Part shown: positions 1 to 6,726 of the stretch, piece after piece | Position numbering within the stretch: the stretch's first letter is position 1 | Layout of the letters: the number at the start of each line of letters is the position of its first letter | Assembly (NCBI GenBank): GCA_002491065.1 | Contig: DKVF01000081.1 | Span: 47,880 to 59,844, forward strand | Reading direction: 5' to 3' | Length of the DNA: 11,965 bases | DNA from: Peptococcaceae bacterium UBA7185 | GTDB taxonomy: Bacteria; Bacillota; Peptococcia; Peptococcales; Peptococcaceae | Translations under genes and position numbers: made by a program | The notes under the pieces: generated by a model | The model's database searches: none | Told to the model about the DNA's origin: nothing | Seen by the model: the letters and a program-made list of their open reading frames with translations, nothing else

Positions 1-44
1 CAGCAATTTTTTTAGGGGCTGTTTACAATCCATTTTTACATTTT

Positions 45-974
45 TCAACCGTTCATATCCTGAAAACGCTGGCTTTCTCGTTCTAGCAATTCTATTACCT
101 TTTGTTCCGGAGATGTCATGGGATGATCACCATGATGAAGCCAGCCGATGGACATTGTAACATCAAATTCTGGAACATCTAACTTATATAATTGTACGCT
201 GTAGGTTCGATTGCTGTTTTCAATCTCTTTTTCTGGCATAATTAACATCGCTTCAGTACTGGCCACATACTTACGCAGATTGGCCAAATCGTTGATAGAA
301 ACCACTTCTCGCTGATAGCCTCGTTGTTTAAAAAAATTGTAGGTCAGTTCATCCATTTTGAAAGCTAAGGAAACTAAATCATATTGTAAAAGTTCCGAAA
401 AAGCAATTTGCTTTTTATCACACAGAGGATGATTTTTTCCCACACAAATACATTGCCGATCTTGGAAGATTTGTTTGTACTCCAAATGATAACGATGCAG
501 TTCTGTAATGATATCGCTTTCATTGAGTGAATTAAAATTGATGAACCCCAAATCCAGTTCCTTTTGTGCGACAGCTTTAATAATGTCTTTAATGTATTGG
601 CGTTGCGTCAGGACGTAAAGTCCTGGATACTGCCGCTTTACCTGAATCATTACATCAGTAATAATATTCATGCAAAAATGACTGCTGCCGCCGATACGCA
701 CCTCGCCGGTAAGTTCATCACTGTTAAAACCGGCTGCCAGTAGAGCGTCTACTTCTTCTATGATAGCCTTTGCCCGAGCTAATACCGCTTTGCCTTCTGT
801 TGTAAAGGAAACGCCGCGCTTACTGCGATTGAGGATAGTGGTGCCCAGCTCTTCCTCCAAATTGATTAGTGCTAAGCTGACTGTAGATTGGGAAATGTAC
901 AGTTCTTGAGCTGCACGAGAAATAGAGCCGTACTGCTCTACTGCTACTAAAAATCTGAATTGATTTAATTGCAT
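45..974 (-). CDS. LysR-type transcriptional regulator
   Basis: A 309-residue LysR-family DNA-binding regulator, a normal length for the family. Residues about 1-60 form the winged helix-turn-helix: SISRAAQELYISQSTVSLAL at about 17-36 is the classic LysR HTH, followed by the LEEELGTTILNR wing. Residues about 90-295 are the periplasmic-binding-like effector domain, including a GEVRIGGSS entry strand. The frame stays open upstream to 1079, but the start at 974 is chosen because MQLNQFRFLVAVEQYGS is the usual LysR N-terminus, an AGAGGTG ribosome binding site lies just upstream, and a good promoter (1014-1042) lies between the two candidate starts. LysR proteins often control a divergent neighbour. 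Here the upstream gene runs in the same direction, so the target is not evident; it may lie beyond the left edge. The effector is unknown. The family call is secure and the regulon is not. Confidence 0.95.
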   Translation of the reverse strand: MQLNQFRFLVAVEQYGSISRAAQELYISQSTVSLALINLEEELGTTILNRSKRGVSFTTEGKAVLARAKAIIEEVDALLAAGFNSDELTGEVRIGGSSHFCMNIITDVMIQVKRQYPGLYVLTQRQYIKDIIKAVAQKELDLGFINFNSLNESDIITELHRYHLEYKQIFQDRQCICVGKNHPLCDKKQIAFSELLQYDLVSLAFKMDELTYNFFKQRGYQREVVSINDLANLRKYVASTEAMLIMPEKEIENSNRTYSVQLYKLDVPEFDVTMSIGWLHHGDHPMTSPEQKVIELLERESQRFQDMNG

Positions 975-1013
975 ATTGTCACCTCTGCCTGTTAAAAAGT
1001 TCTTTATATAATA

Positions 1014-1042
1014 ATTATACAAAATACAAGGAAACTTTACAA
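1014..1042 (-). promoter_or_regulatory. Sigma-A-like promoter of the LysR gene
   Basis: On the minus strand a TTGTAA -35 box (1042-1037) and a perfect TATAAT -10 box (1019-1014) are separated by exactly 17 bases. Transcription would begin near 1007, giving a leader of about 33 bases before the ATG at 974. This also argues against the longer open frame that begins at 1079. The assignment is by pattern only. Confidence 0.7.
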
Positions 1043-1239
1043 CGCTTTGAAGCAAAATAAGAAATGAGAGAGAAATCACAGTAAAAGGATTTTTTCATTT
1101 TTTGAAAGGTGGTGATGCAAAAAGGGATGCATTAAATGTGCCTATTATTAGCTGATCATAACTATGTTATATGCTACGCGATTAAAAATCTGATGCTATC
1201 CGTGCATATTTCCGATGAACGATGAGAAACTACAGAGAG

Positions 1240-1440
1240 TTAATGTAGAAATACGCTGTATACAAAGAGCAGGACGCCGGGAATCAAGAAGAGATAACAG
1301 GCGATATTCATCTGCGTGTATTTCTTTTTGCTGATGGTAAAGTCTCGTGATTTATTGCTCAGCTGTACTAAAGCAATTATCTTAAATACTGCAGAAATGA
1401 GAATAAGCGTATAGGAAAGAATTTCTAGAGCAGCAAACAT
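1240..1440 (-). CDS. Small two-helix membrane protein, unknown function
   Basis: A 66-residue protein that I do not recognise as a named family. Two hydrophobic segments, about residues 4-27 (LEILSYTLILISAVFKIIAL) and about 46-65 (IACYLFLIPGVLLFVYSVFL), flank a short basic, polar loop (NKSRDFTISKKKYTQ). This suggests an inner-membrane helical hairpin. The gene looks real: a near-ideal AGGAGG ribosome binding site sits about 7 bases before the ATG, and a TAGACA-N17-TATAAT promoter lies upstream. It is transcribed away from the DUF421 gene starting at 1515, with 74 bases between the two starts. The 265 bases between its stop and the LysR start hold no clear terminator, so read-through is possible. 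It could be an accessory subunit for a neighbouring membrane protein, but nothing in the sequence proves this. Confidence 0.75.
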   Translation of the reverse strand: MFAALEILSYTLILISAVFKIIALVQLSNKSRDFTISKKKYTQMNIACYLFLIPGVLLFVYSVFLH

Positions 1441-1472
1441 GATAAACCTCCTAAAAATATTGTTTGTTGCTT

Positions 1473-1501
1473 ATTATAACGTATTTTTGTTTGCTTGTCT
1501 A
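1473..1501 (-). promoter_or_regulatory. Sigma-A-like promoter of the 66-residue membrane protein gene
   Basis: On the minus strand TAGACA (1501-1496, 5 of 6 matches to TTGACA) and TATAAT (1478-1473) are separated by 17 bases. The predicted start is near 1466, about 26 bases before the ATG at 1440. The -35 box ends 3 bases from the plus-strand ribosome binding site of the divergent DUF421 gene (1504-1510). RNA polymerase bound here would therefore cover the leader region of that gene. Confidence 0.7.
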
Positions 1502-1514
1502 TTGGAGGGATTTC

Positions 1515-2222
1515 ATGCTGGAGATCAGTTTGCGGGTGCTGCTGGTATATCTATTGTTATTGCTTGCCATGCGAATTATGGGAAAGCGGGAGATCGGGCA
1601 GTTATCTAATTTGGATTTTGTGGTGGCAATTGTAGTAGCGGAATTGGCAACATTGCCTATTACGGACCACAATTTGAGCTTAATGCAGAGCGTACTGCCG
1701 ATGTTGATTATTACGGCATTACAGGTGACAGTATCCATGCTGTGTCTGAAAAGTAATCGGTTTCGCCGGCTTTTATATGGAAGGCCCAATGTATTGATTG
1801 CCCAAGGTAAGCTGCAGATGGCAGAGATGCGCAAGGCCCGATATAATATTGATGATTTGCTCAGTCAATTGCGGCAAAAGGATATTTTTGACGTCGCCGA
1901 TGTGAATTATGCAATATTGGAAACCTCCGGCGATTTGACGGTAACGGTGAAGCCGGAGCTTTGCCCGGTGAATCGGCAGGATTTGCATTTAGAGTGTCCA
2001 GCGCAGTTTTACGGTATGCCGTTAACTCTCATTGATGATGGTGAGATCAACTGGAAAGGCATGGACGATAATGGATTGACAGAGAAATGGCTGATGGAAA
2101 AGTTGGCCCAGTATGAGATTGAAAATGCTGCGCAAATATTTTTTGCCAGTTTAAGCTGTGATGGAACCTTTTATATTATTACTCGCGAAGAAGCTCTGTG
2201 TACGAGGGAAAAAATTCATTAA
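1515..2222 (+). CDS. DUF421/YetF-type membrane protein
   Basis: A 235-residue protein of the DUF421 (YetF/YdfS/YkjA-like) family, known from Bacillota. Hydrophobic helices occupy about residues 5-20, 33-48 and 58-76. The family signature MGKREIGQLSNLDFVVAIVV follows the first helix at about 22-41. A cytoplasmic alpha/beta region follows, including RKARYNIDDLLSQLRQKDIF and a strand-rich VNYAILETSGDLTVTVK segment. The start at 1515 is chosen over the upstream ATG at 1464 because GGAGGGA lies at 1504-1510 and the protein then begins directly with the family's first helix. Family members are linked to envelope and spore functions in Bacillus, but the biochemistry is not settled. The antiporter gene begins 42 bases downstream with no terminator between, so the two are probably co-transcribed. 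I could not identify a convincing plus-strand promoter. Confidence 0.9.
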   Translation: MLEISLRVLLVYLLLLLAMRIMGKREIGQLSNLDFVVAIVVAELATLPITDHNLSLMQSVLPMLIITALQVTVSMLCLKSNRFRRLLYGRPNVLIAQGKLQMAEMRKARYNIDDLLSQLRQKDIFDVADVNYAILETSGDLTVTVKPELCPVNRQDLHLECPAQFYGMPLTLIDDGEINWKGMDDNGLTEKWLMEKLAQYEIENAAQIFFASLSCDGTFYIITREEALCTREKIH

Positions 2223-2264
2223 AGGCCGTTTCTGCTCATATAGTAGAGCAGGAGGCGGTGCAAA

Positions 2265-3248
2265 ATGATAATACAATTATTGGCAGGCTTGTTGACGATT
2301 TTGATTGGAGCGGAATTATTCACAAATGGCGTAGAATGGCTGGGCAGCCGACTGGGCTTGTCGGAAGGCACAGTGGGAAATTTATTGGCGGCAGTAGGCA
2401 CCGCATTGCCGGAATCTATCATTCCTTTAGTGGCTTTTTTGAGCGGGGATAAGGAAGAGATGCATATTGGAATCGGCGCCATTCTGGGCGCACCCTTTAT
2501 GTTGGGCACGTTGGCCATGTTTGTAACTGGTTTTAGCGCATGGCTGTTTTGGGGAAGACGTACAGGACGAAAGATCCTTCATGTAGATGCAACTTTGATC
2601 CGACGGGATTTACAGTTTTTTTTGATAATGTATCTCACAGCTGTGAGTGCAGCTTTTATGCCCCAGTGGTGTAAACCTTTTTTTGCTGTTGGATTAATTA
2701 CAGGGTATTTGATGTATGCCTGGCAAGCGATACATGGCGGCCAATCGTTGTCTGATGATGGATTGCGGAAGCTGTATTTGAGTCGAAGTAAAAAACCAGC
2801 TTATTTTCTGATTGTACTGCAATTGCTTTTAGGGCTGGGGGCTATTGTAGGCGGTGCAGAGTATTTTATTAACGGAATTCAGTACGCGGCGCAAATATAT
2901 GGAATTCATCCGTTAGTTTTATCCATGATTATCGCTCCTGTTGCCACGGAATTGCCGGAAAAATTCAACAGCGTTATTTGGGTAGCCCATGGGAAGGATC
3001 GGTTAGCTTTGGGAAATGTGACTGGTGCTATGGTGTTTCAAAGTACGATGATTCCAGCAATGGGTATTTTGCTCAGTGATTGGAGATTGAATATGGCTGC
3101 GGGGTTTAGCAGTGTTTTTTTATTGCTGACGATAAGTAGTTTATATATTACCATATGCCGTAAGAATTGCGTACCAATTTCTGCGCTGAGTTTCTGTGGG
3201 TTAGGATATTTAGGGTTCATTTTGGCAATACTGTGGAGTATATTTTAG
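2265..3248 (+). CDS. CaCA-superfamily sodium/calcium (cation) antiporter
   Basis: A 327-residue integral membrane protein, the usual length for prokaryotic Na+/Ca2+ exchanger-like CaCA proteins. It carries the two inverted alpha repeats that form the ion-binding site. Alpha-1 at about 33-58 has GNLLAAVGTALPE with acidic E50. Alpha-2 at about 216-262 has IIAPVATELPEKFNS with E229 and E232, followed by GNVTGAMVFQST. About ten hydrophobic helices can be seen, with a polar loop at about 155-178 between the halves. An AGGAGG site at 2249-2254 supports the ATG at 2265. The likely role is exchange of Ca2+ or another divalent cation against H+, Na+ or K+ across the cytoplasmic membrane. The exact ions cannot be read from sequence. 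The second repeat has TELPEKFN in place of the common TSLPEL form, so specificity may differ from typical members. Confidence 0.9.
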   Translation: MIIQLLAGLLTILIGAELFTNGVEWLGSRLGLSEGTVGNLLAAVGTALPESIIPLVAFLSGDKEEMHIGIGAILGAPFMLGTLAMFVTGFSAWLFWGRRTGRKILHVDATLIRRDLQFFLIMYLTAVSAAFMPQWCKPFFAVGLITGYLMYAWQAIHGGQSLSDDGLRKLYLSRSKKPAYFLIVLQLLLGLGAIVGGAEYFINGIQYAAQIYGIHPLVLSMIIAPVATELPEKFNSVIWVAHGKDRLALGNVTGAMVFQSTMIPAMGILLSDWRLNMAAGFSSVFLLLTISSLYITICRKNCVPISALSFCGLGYLGFILAILWSIF

Positions 3249-3269
3249 TAAAAGCATCAAACCTACAGA

Positions 3270-3293
3270 AAAATTTTTGTATACAAATATTTT
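3270..3293. promoter_or_regulatory. Operator-like palindrome upstream of murJ
   Basis: The core TTTGTATACAAA (3276-3287) is a perfect 12-base palindrome. Extending it to 3270-3293 pairs 11 of 12 positions on each arm, with a single T/T mismatch at 3275/3288. It sits 59 bases before the murJ start. A weak promoter overlaps it: TTGTAT at 3277-3282 with TAAGAT (3298-3303, spacing 15) or TAAAAT (3303-3308, spacing 20). TTGTATACAA resembles operators bound by FCD-type GntR regulators, but in AT-rich DNA short palindromes also occur by chance. The regulator, if any, is not in the window. Confidence 0.35.
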
Positions 3294-3351
3294 CTCATAA
3301 GATAAAATAGAAAATACAAATATCAAAAATAGAAAGTTCAGGTAGGTTGTT

Positions 3352-4959
3352 ATGTATCAAGCAAAGCATGCAGCAAAATCACCAAAAGGGATTTCAAAGA
3401 AGAAACGCAAAAGTAACAGTGTATTACAGGCTGCCGGTATGCTCACTGTGATGATGGCACTGTCTCGCATATTAGGATTTGTACGAGATATTTCTGTCAG
3501 TAGTACCTTCGGTATTAGCTGGCAGGCAGATGCTTATTCAGCAGCATTCACCATCCCTGATCTAATTTATTTTGCACTAGTGGGTGGAGGACTTAGTTCT
3601 GCATTTATTCCAGTGTTCAGCAGCTATTTGGCTATGGATAAAGAGGAAGATAGCGCGATTATGGCCAGTACCATTTTGAATATTGTGGGTTTGGCTGCAT
3701 TGGCTTTGGTGGCGATAGGGTTATTGTTTACACCTCAGTTGGTAAACTTGATGCTGGACTTTAATGAAGAGCGAACAATCAATTTAACAGTAGTATTGAC
3801 ACGCATTATGTTTGCACAATGTTTTTTTATGTGTTTGGCAGGGATTGCACAGGGAATTTTACAGTGCTATAAAGAGTTTACCGTGCCGGCACTGGGCGCT
3901 GTAGTCTATAATGTTGCGATTATCGTTATAGGTCTGTTACTATATCGGCAGATCGGGATTATGGGATTTACCATCGGCGTAGTAGTCGGTGCAGCGTTGA
4001 ATCTTTTAATGCAGATTAGAGCCTTGCGGCAATATGATTTTAGGTATCGCTTTGTGTTGCAGCTAGGGCATCCTGGTGTGAAAAAATTTTTTCTATTGCT
4101 CTTGCCGGTGGTGCTTGGTCTTTCTATGAATGAAATTAACTTGGTTGTGATTCAGAATCTGGCTTCTAGTTTGGGTGAGGGTGTAGTATATGCACTGAAA
4201 CAGGCGCAGCGAATTATGATGTTGCCGGTGGGTATTTTTGCATCAGCGATTGGGTTATCATTTTTTCCGACTATGACCGATCATGTGGCCAAGGGAGAGA
4301 TCACAGCTTATAAGAAAAATTTGACGATGGGCTTACGTACTATTATTTTTATCACGTTACCTGCAGCGGTAGGGCTGATGGCATTGAGTCATCCTATAGC
4401 GCGGGCTATGTATCAACAGTTTCAGACAACGCCGGATGAGGTGCAGCTGGTGGCTACAATTTTAGTGTTTTATTGTATTGGGATTGTAGGTTATTCGGCC
4501 CAGCAAATTTTGAACAGAGGCTTTTATGCAATACAGGATACAAAATCACCGGTACAGATTAATGTATTTGTGTTGTTCTTTAATATTATATTGAGTATTT
4601 TATTGGTAAAAGCGATGGAATATCGTGGCCTAGCACTTGCCTATTCTATTTCTGGTTTGCTGAGTATGTTGGTGCTGGGTTTTGCATTGCGACGAAAGAT
4701 TGGACCTTTTGGCGGACGTTCTCTGGTAAAGTCTGCTCTGCAGTCTATCATTGCGTCAGCAGTGATGGGTGTGACTGTATATCTCACAGCAGGTGGTTTA
4801 GAGCAAGTGCTGGATGTTACAGGAAAGGTTATGCAAGTGGGGCAAGTGTTGATTAGTGTGATGGTAGGCGTGTTGGTATATGCGGTGATGGCAATTATTA
4901 TGCGTATGGAGGAAGTGCGTATGATGTTAAGCGTCGTGCGAAGAAAATTGCATCGATAA
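3352..4959 (+). CDS. murJ: Lipid II flippase MurJ (MviN family)
   Basis: A 535-residue multi-pass membrane protein of the MOP exporter superfamily that flips undecaprenyl-linked lipid II to the outer face for peptidoglycan synthesis. After a basic cytoplasmic tail (residues 1-22, KKKRK) comes the MurJ signature SRILGFVRDISVSSTFG. R39 and R45 correspond to the functionally important arginines of transmembrane helix 1, and D60 lies in the QADAYSAAF motif. GGGLSSAFIPVFSSY follows at about 76-90. About 14 hydrophobic helices are visible, and the C-terminus is basic (VVRRKLHR). The start is supported by AGGTAGG just upstream. The length and N-terminal motif are typical of MurJ rather than of an O-antigen or polysaccharide flippase, though distant Wzx-like paralogues exist. 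No terminator follows; the next gene has its own promoter at 4972. Confidence 0.93.
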   Translation: MYQAKHAAKSPKGISKKKRKSNSVLQAAGMLTVMMALSRILGFVRDISVSSTFGISWQADAYSAAFTIPDLIYFALVGGGLSSAFIPVFSSYLAMDKEEDSAIMASTILNIVGLAALALVAIGLLFTPQLVNLMLDFNEERTINLTVVLTRIMFAQCFFMCLAGIAQGILQCYKEFTVPALGAVVYNVAIIVIGLLLYRQIGIMGFTIGVVVGAALNLLMQIRALRQYDFRYRFVLQLGHPGVKKFFLLLLPVVLGLSMNEINLVVIQNLASSLGEGVVYALKQAQRIMMLPVGIFASAIGLSFFPTMTDHVAKGEITAYKKNLTMGLRTIIFITLPAAVGLMALSHPIARAMYQQFQTTPDEVQLVATILVFYCIGIVGYSAQQILNRGFYAIQDTKSPVQINVFVLFFNIILSILLVKAMEYRGLALAYSISGLLSMLVLGFALRRKIGPFGGRSLVKSALQSIIASAVMGVTVYLTAGGLEQVLDVTGKVMQVGQVLISVMVGVLVYAVMAIIMRMEEVRMMLSVVRRKLHR

Positions 4960-4971
4960 AGTTGCCTTTAC

Positions 4972-5000
4972 TTGACAGAACGGCAGCAATTTCGTATTCT
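4972..5000 (+). promoter_or_regulatory. Sigma-A-like promoter for the CofE-like/exonuclease pair
   Basis: A perfect TTGACA -35 (4972-4977) and a TATTCT -10 (4995-5000) are separated by 17 bases, starting 13 bases after the murJ stop. The predicted transcription start is near 5007, leaving a leader of about 70 bases before the ATG at 5077. This makes the CofE-like gene and exonuclease an independent unit that can also receive read-through from murJ. Confidence 0.7.
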
Positions 5001-5076
5001 AAAGAATAAGGTACGATAGGATTATTGGACTTATGAATATTTGGCGGACAAGCTATGGCAAAGGAGTGGAAAGTAA

Positions 5077-5775
5077 ATGGGGAATTTGCAAGTAAATGAG
5101 GGGAAAGAATGTGTGCGTATAGTGGAAGGGGTAGGTTATGAGCGGTATGCAATTGGTACCCATGTCATTACCAATGAGGATAACATTGTAGATGTTGTGA
5201 AAAAATATGCCGTGCCGCATATGCAAAAAAATGATATCCTTTTTATGTCGGAAAAGGCGGTGGCTTGTACGCAAAACAGAGCGATTCCTATGGATACGAT
5301 CAAACCGAGACTTTTGGCGCGTATATTGGTGAAGTTCGTTTATAGGTCGCCTCATGGATTGGGTCGTACTTTGCCTGAAACAATGGAAATTACTTTGCAG
5401 CAGGCCGGTACACCTCGTATCCTTTTTGCTGCTTTCTGCTCTGCTATTGGGAAACTGTTTAAAAAACGGGGGATTTTTTATGCGATTGCAGGCGAGGCTG
5501 TACGTGCCATTGACGGACCTTGTCCCGGTGCGTTGCCTCCAATGGACCGTTGTGTGACATTAGGACCTGAAAATCCAGAGAAAGTAAGCAAGGAAATTTC
5601 TCAGGCAATCGGCCACGATGTGGCGATTATTGATGCCAATGATTTAAATATCGAAATTCTCGGCTTTTCTGGAAAGAAGAAGCAAGTGAAATTGTTGGAA
5701 GAAGCGCTTCGTGACAACCCGTTAGGTCAGGGACGGGAATGTACACCCATGGGAATTTTGCGCAAAGTAGAATAA
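5077..5775 (+). CDS. CofE-like, coenzyme F420-0:L-glutamate ligase family protein
   Basis: A 232-residue protein of the F420-0 gamma-glutamyl ligase (CofE/FbiB N-terminal) family. In methanogens and actinobacteria CofE uses GTP to add gamma-linked glutamates to coenzyme F420. Here the GTHVITNEDNIVDVV entry, the KNDILFMSEKAVA segment (51-63), and the glycine/proline-rich GPCPGALPP loop at about 147-155 followed by GPENP match the family. The ATG at 5077 is preceded by AAGGAG at 5061-5066. Many Bacillota carry such a homologue without an evident F420 pathway, and no other F420 gene is in this window, so the true substrate is uncertain. The fold suggests amino-acid ligation to a phosphorylated or carboxylated acceptor, which is inference. 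It lies between murJ and an exonuclease, and shares a transcript with the latter (12-base gap). Confidence 0.8.
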   Translation: MGNLQVNEGKECVRIVEGVGYERYAIGTHVITNEDNIVDVVKKYAVPHMQKNDILFMSEKAVACTQNRAIPMDTIKPRLLARILVKFVYRSPHGLGRTLPETMEITLQQAGTPRILFAAFCSAIGKLFKKRGIFYAIAGEAVRAIDGPCPGALPPMDRCVTLGPENPEKVSKEISQAIGHDVAIIDANDLNIEILGFSGKKKQVKLLEEALRDNPLGQGRECTPMGILRKVE

Positions 5776-5787
5776 CAGGAGTGTGCC

Positions 5788-6453
5788 ATGCATCATATCT
5801 TTGTAGATTTTGAGATGAATCATATTGCCGGTCAATATGAGGAAGAGCGCAGCTTCAGTAAAATGGAAATTGTGGAGATTGGTGCAGTCATGTTGGACGA
5901 GCACTATCAGGAAATTAGCAGCTTTCAATCCTATGTGAAACCGGAATATAATGATAAAATAGAGAAACAATGTACCAAGGTGACAGGTATTACCACAGAG
6001 ACGGTAGCTGATGCGCCGGGACTGTGGCCTGTGCTGCAGCAGTTTTTGGAGTGGTGTGGCAACGAGGAATTAACCGTATACGCGTGGAGTGACAGTGATT
6101 TACAACAGTTAAAGCGAGAAATGAATTTGAAGGAGATCGAGTGTAAGGGTTTACACCGACTGTGTAATAATTGGGTAGATTTTCAACGAATTTTCTGTGA
6201 TCTGCTGGGAATCGGCAAGCGTGTAGCGTTAAAGCATGCGGTGAATGCGATTCATTCTGAGTTTGACGGCGCTGAGCATGATGCGTTGTGGGATGCGCGT
6301 AATACTGCAAAAATTTTTACTCTATCGAAAAATGAGACAGAATTTCATCGCATTATGGGACCGGTCATTGAAGCCTTTAAACCTGCGGCGCCAATGACAT
6401 CCACATTGGGGGATTTATTTCCTGACATGGCGAAACTGTTGGAGCGCAATTGA
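5788..6453 (+). CDS. DEDDh 3'-5' exonuclease (KapD/RNase T-like)
   Basis: A 221-residue stand-alone exonuclease domain of the DnaQ/RNase T superfamily. Exo I is FVDFEMN with metal ligands D7 and E9. The conserved EIVEIGAVML strand follows at about 30-39. Exo II is AWSDSDLQQL with D102/D104. Exo III is EHDALWDARNT with general-base H164 and metal ligand D169. All DEDDh catalytic positions are present, so it should degrade DNA or RNA from the 3' end with two Mg2+ ions. The resemblance is closest to KapD/ExoX-type proteins of Bacillota; a polymerase III epsilon role is unlikely because no polymerase domain is fused. AGGAGTG just before the ATG supports the start. The gene is the last of its operon and is followed by a terminator at 6497-6529. 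Whether the natural substrate is RNA or DNA cannot be told. Confidence 0.88.
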   Translation: MHHIFVDFEMNHIAGQYEEERSFSKMEIVEIGAVMLDEHYQEISSFQSYVKPEYNDKIEKQCTKVTGITTETVADAPGLWPVLQQFLEWCGNEELTVYAWSDSDLQQLKREMNLKEIECKGLHRLCNNWVDFQRIFCDLLGIGKRVALKHAVNAIHSEFDGAEHDALWDARNTAKIFTLSKNETEFHRIMGPVIEAFKPAAPMTSTLGDLFPDMAKLLERN

Positions 6454-6496
6454 CAGCGATTGGGCTGCAGTTGCAGGAGTGAAATTGTGTGATTTG

Positions 6497-6529
6497 ATAT
6501 CCTGGGTGATATTACCTGGGATATTTTTT
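6497..6529 (+). terminator. Rho-independent terminator after the exonuclease gene
   Basis: ATATCC (6497-6502) pairs with GGATAT (6519-6524), and an inner GGTG/TACC pairing stacks within. A run of six T follows (6524-6529). It lies 43 bases after the exonuclease stop and ends the unit that began at 4972. Confidence 0.65.
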
Positions 6530-6556
6530 GTGGATAAAATGTTGGGAAAAAAGGAT

Positions 6557-6632
6557 TTTTACATGGGCACGGTGAAATATAATTACGAAAAAAATATATT
6601 GTTTTGACGATTTCATTGGAAAAATGTTAAAA
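6557..6632 (+). promoter_or_regulatory. Candidate promoter region of lon
   Basis: The 197 bases between the terminator and the lon start must hold its promoter, but no single match is convincing. TATAAT at 6578-6583 has TTTTAC (6557-6562) only 15 bases upstream. TTGACG at 6603-6608 has only weak -10 candidates, such as TTAAAA at 6627-6632. No CIRCE (HrcA) or CtsR heat-shock operator can be seen. A short CGGC/GCCG hairpin (6658-6671) and a palindrome ATATGCATAT (6645-6654) lie in the leader. Confidence 0.35.
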
Positions 6633-6726
6633 ATAGTATAAAAAATATGCATATTTGCGGCGTTTTTGCCGAGAATCGTAAAACTGGAGAATGCAAGATA
6701 AATTGAACAGCAAAGAGGGTTTGTAA

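Noticed and set aside
975..1079. A 35-residue N-terminal extension of the LysR protein.
   Set aside because: It spans the gene's own promoter and leader; the LysR N-terminus begins at 974 with a good ribosome binding site.
1464..1514. An upstream start for the DUF421 protein.
   Set aside because: The GGAGGGA site at 1504-1510 points to 1515, and the extension is not part of the family's first helix.
5033..5095. A 20-codon frame (MNIWRTSYGKG...) overlapping the start of the CofE-like gene, as a leader peptide.
   Set aside because: It has no ribosome binding site, and no run of a single amino acid codon or attenuator structure follows.
5990..6310. A 106-residue open frame antisense to the exonuclease.
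   Set aside because: Histidine- and threonine-rich low-complexity translation typical of a shadow frame, over a gene with intact catalytic motifs on the other strand.
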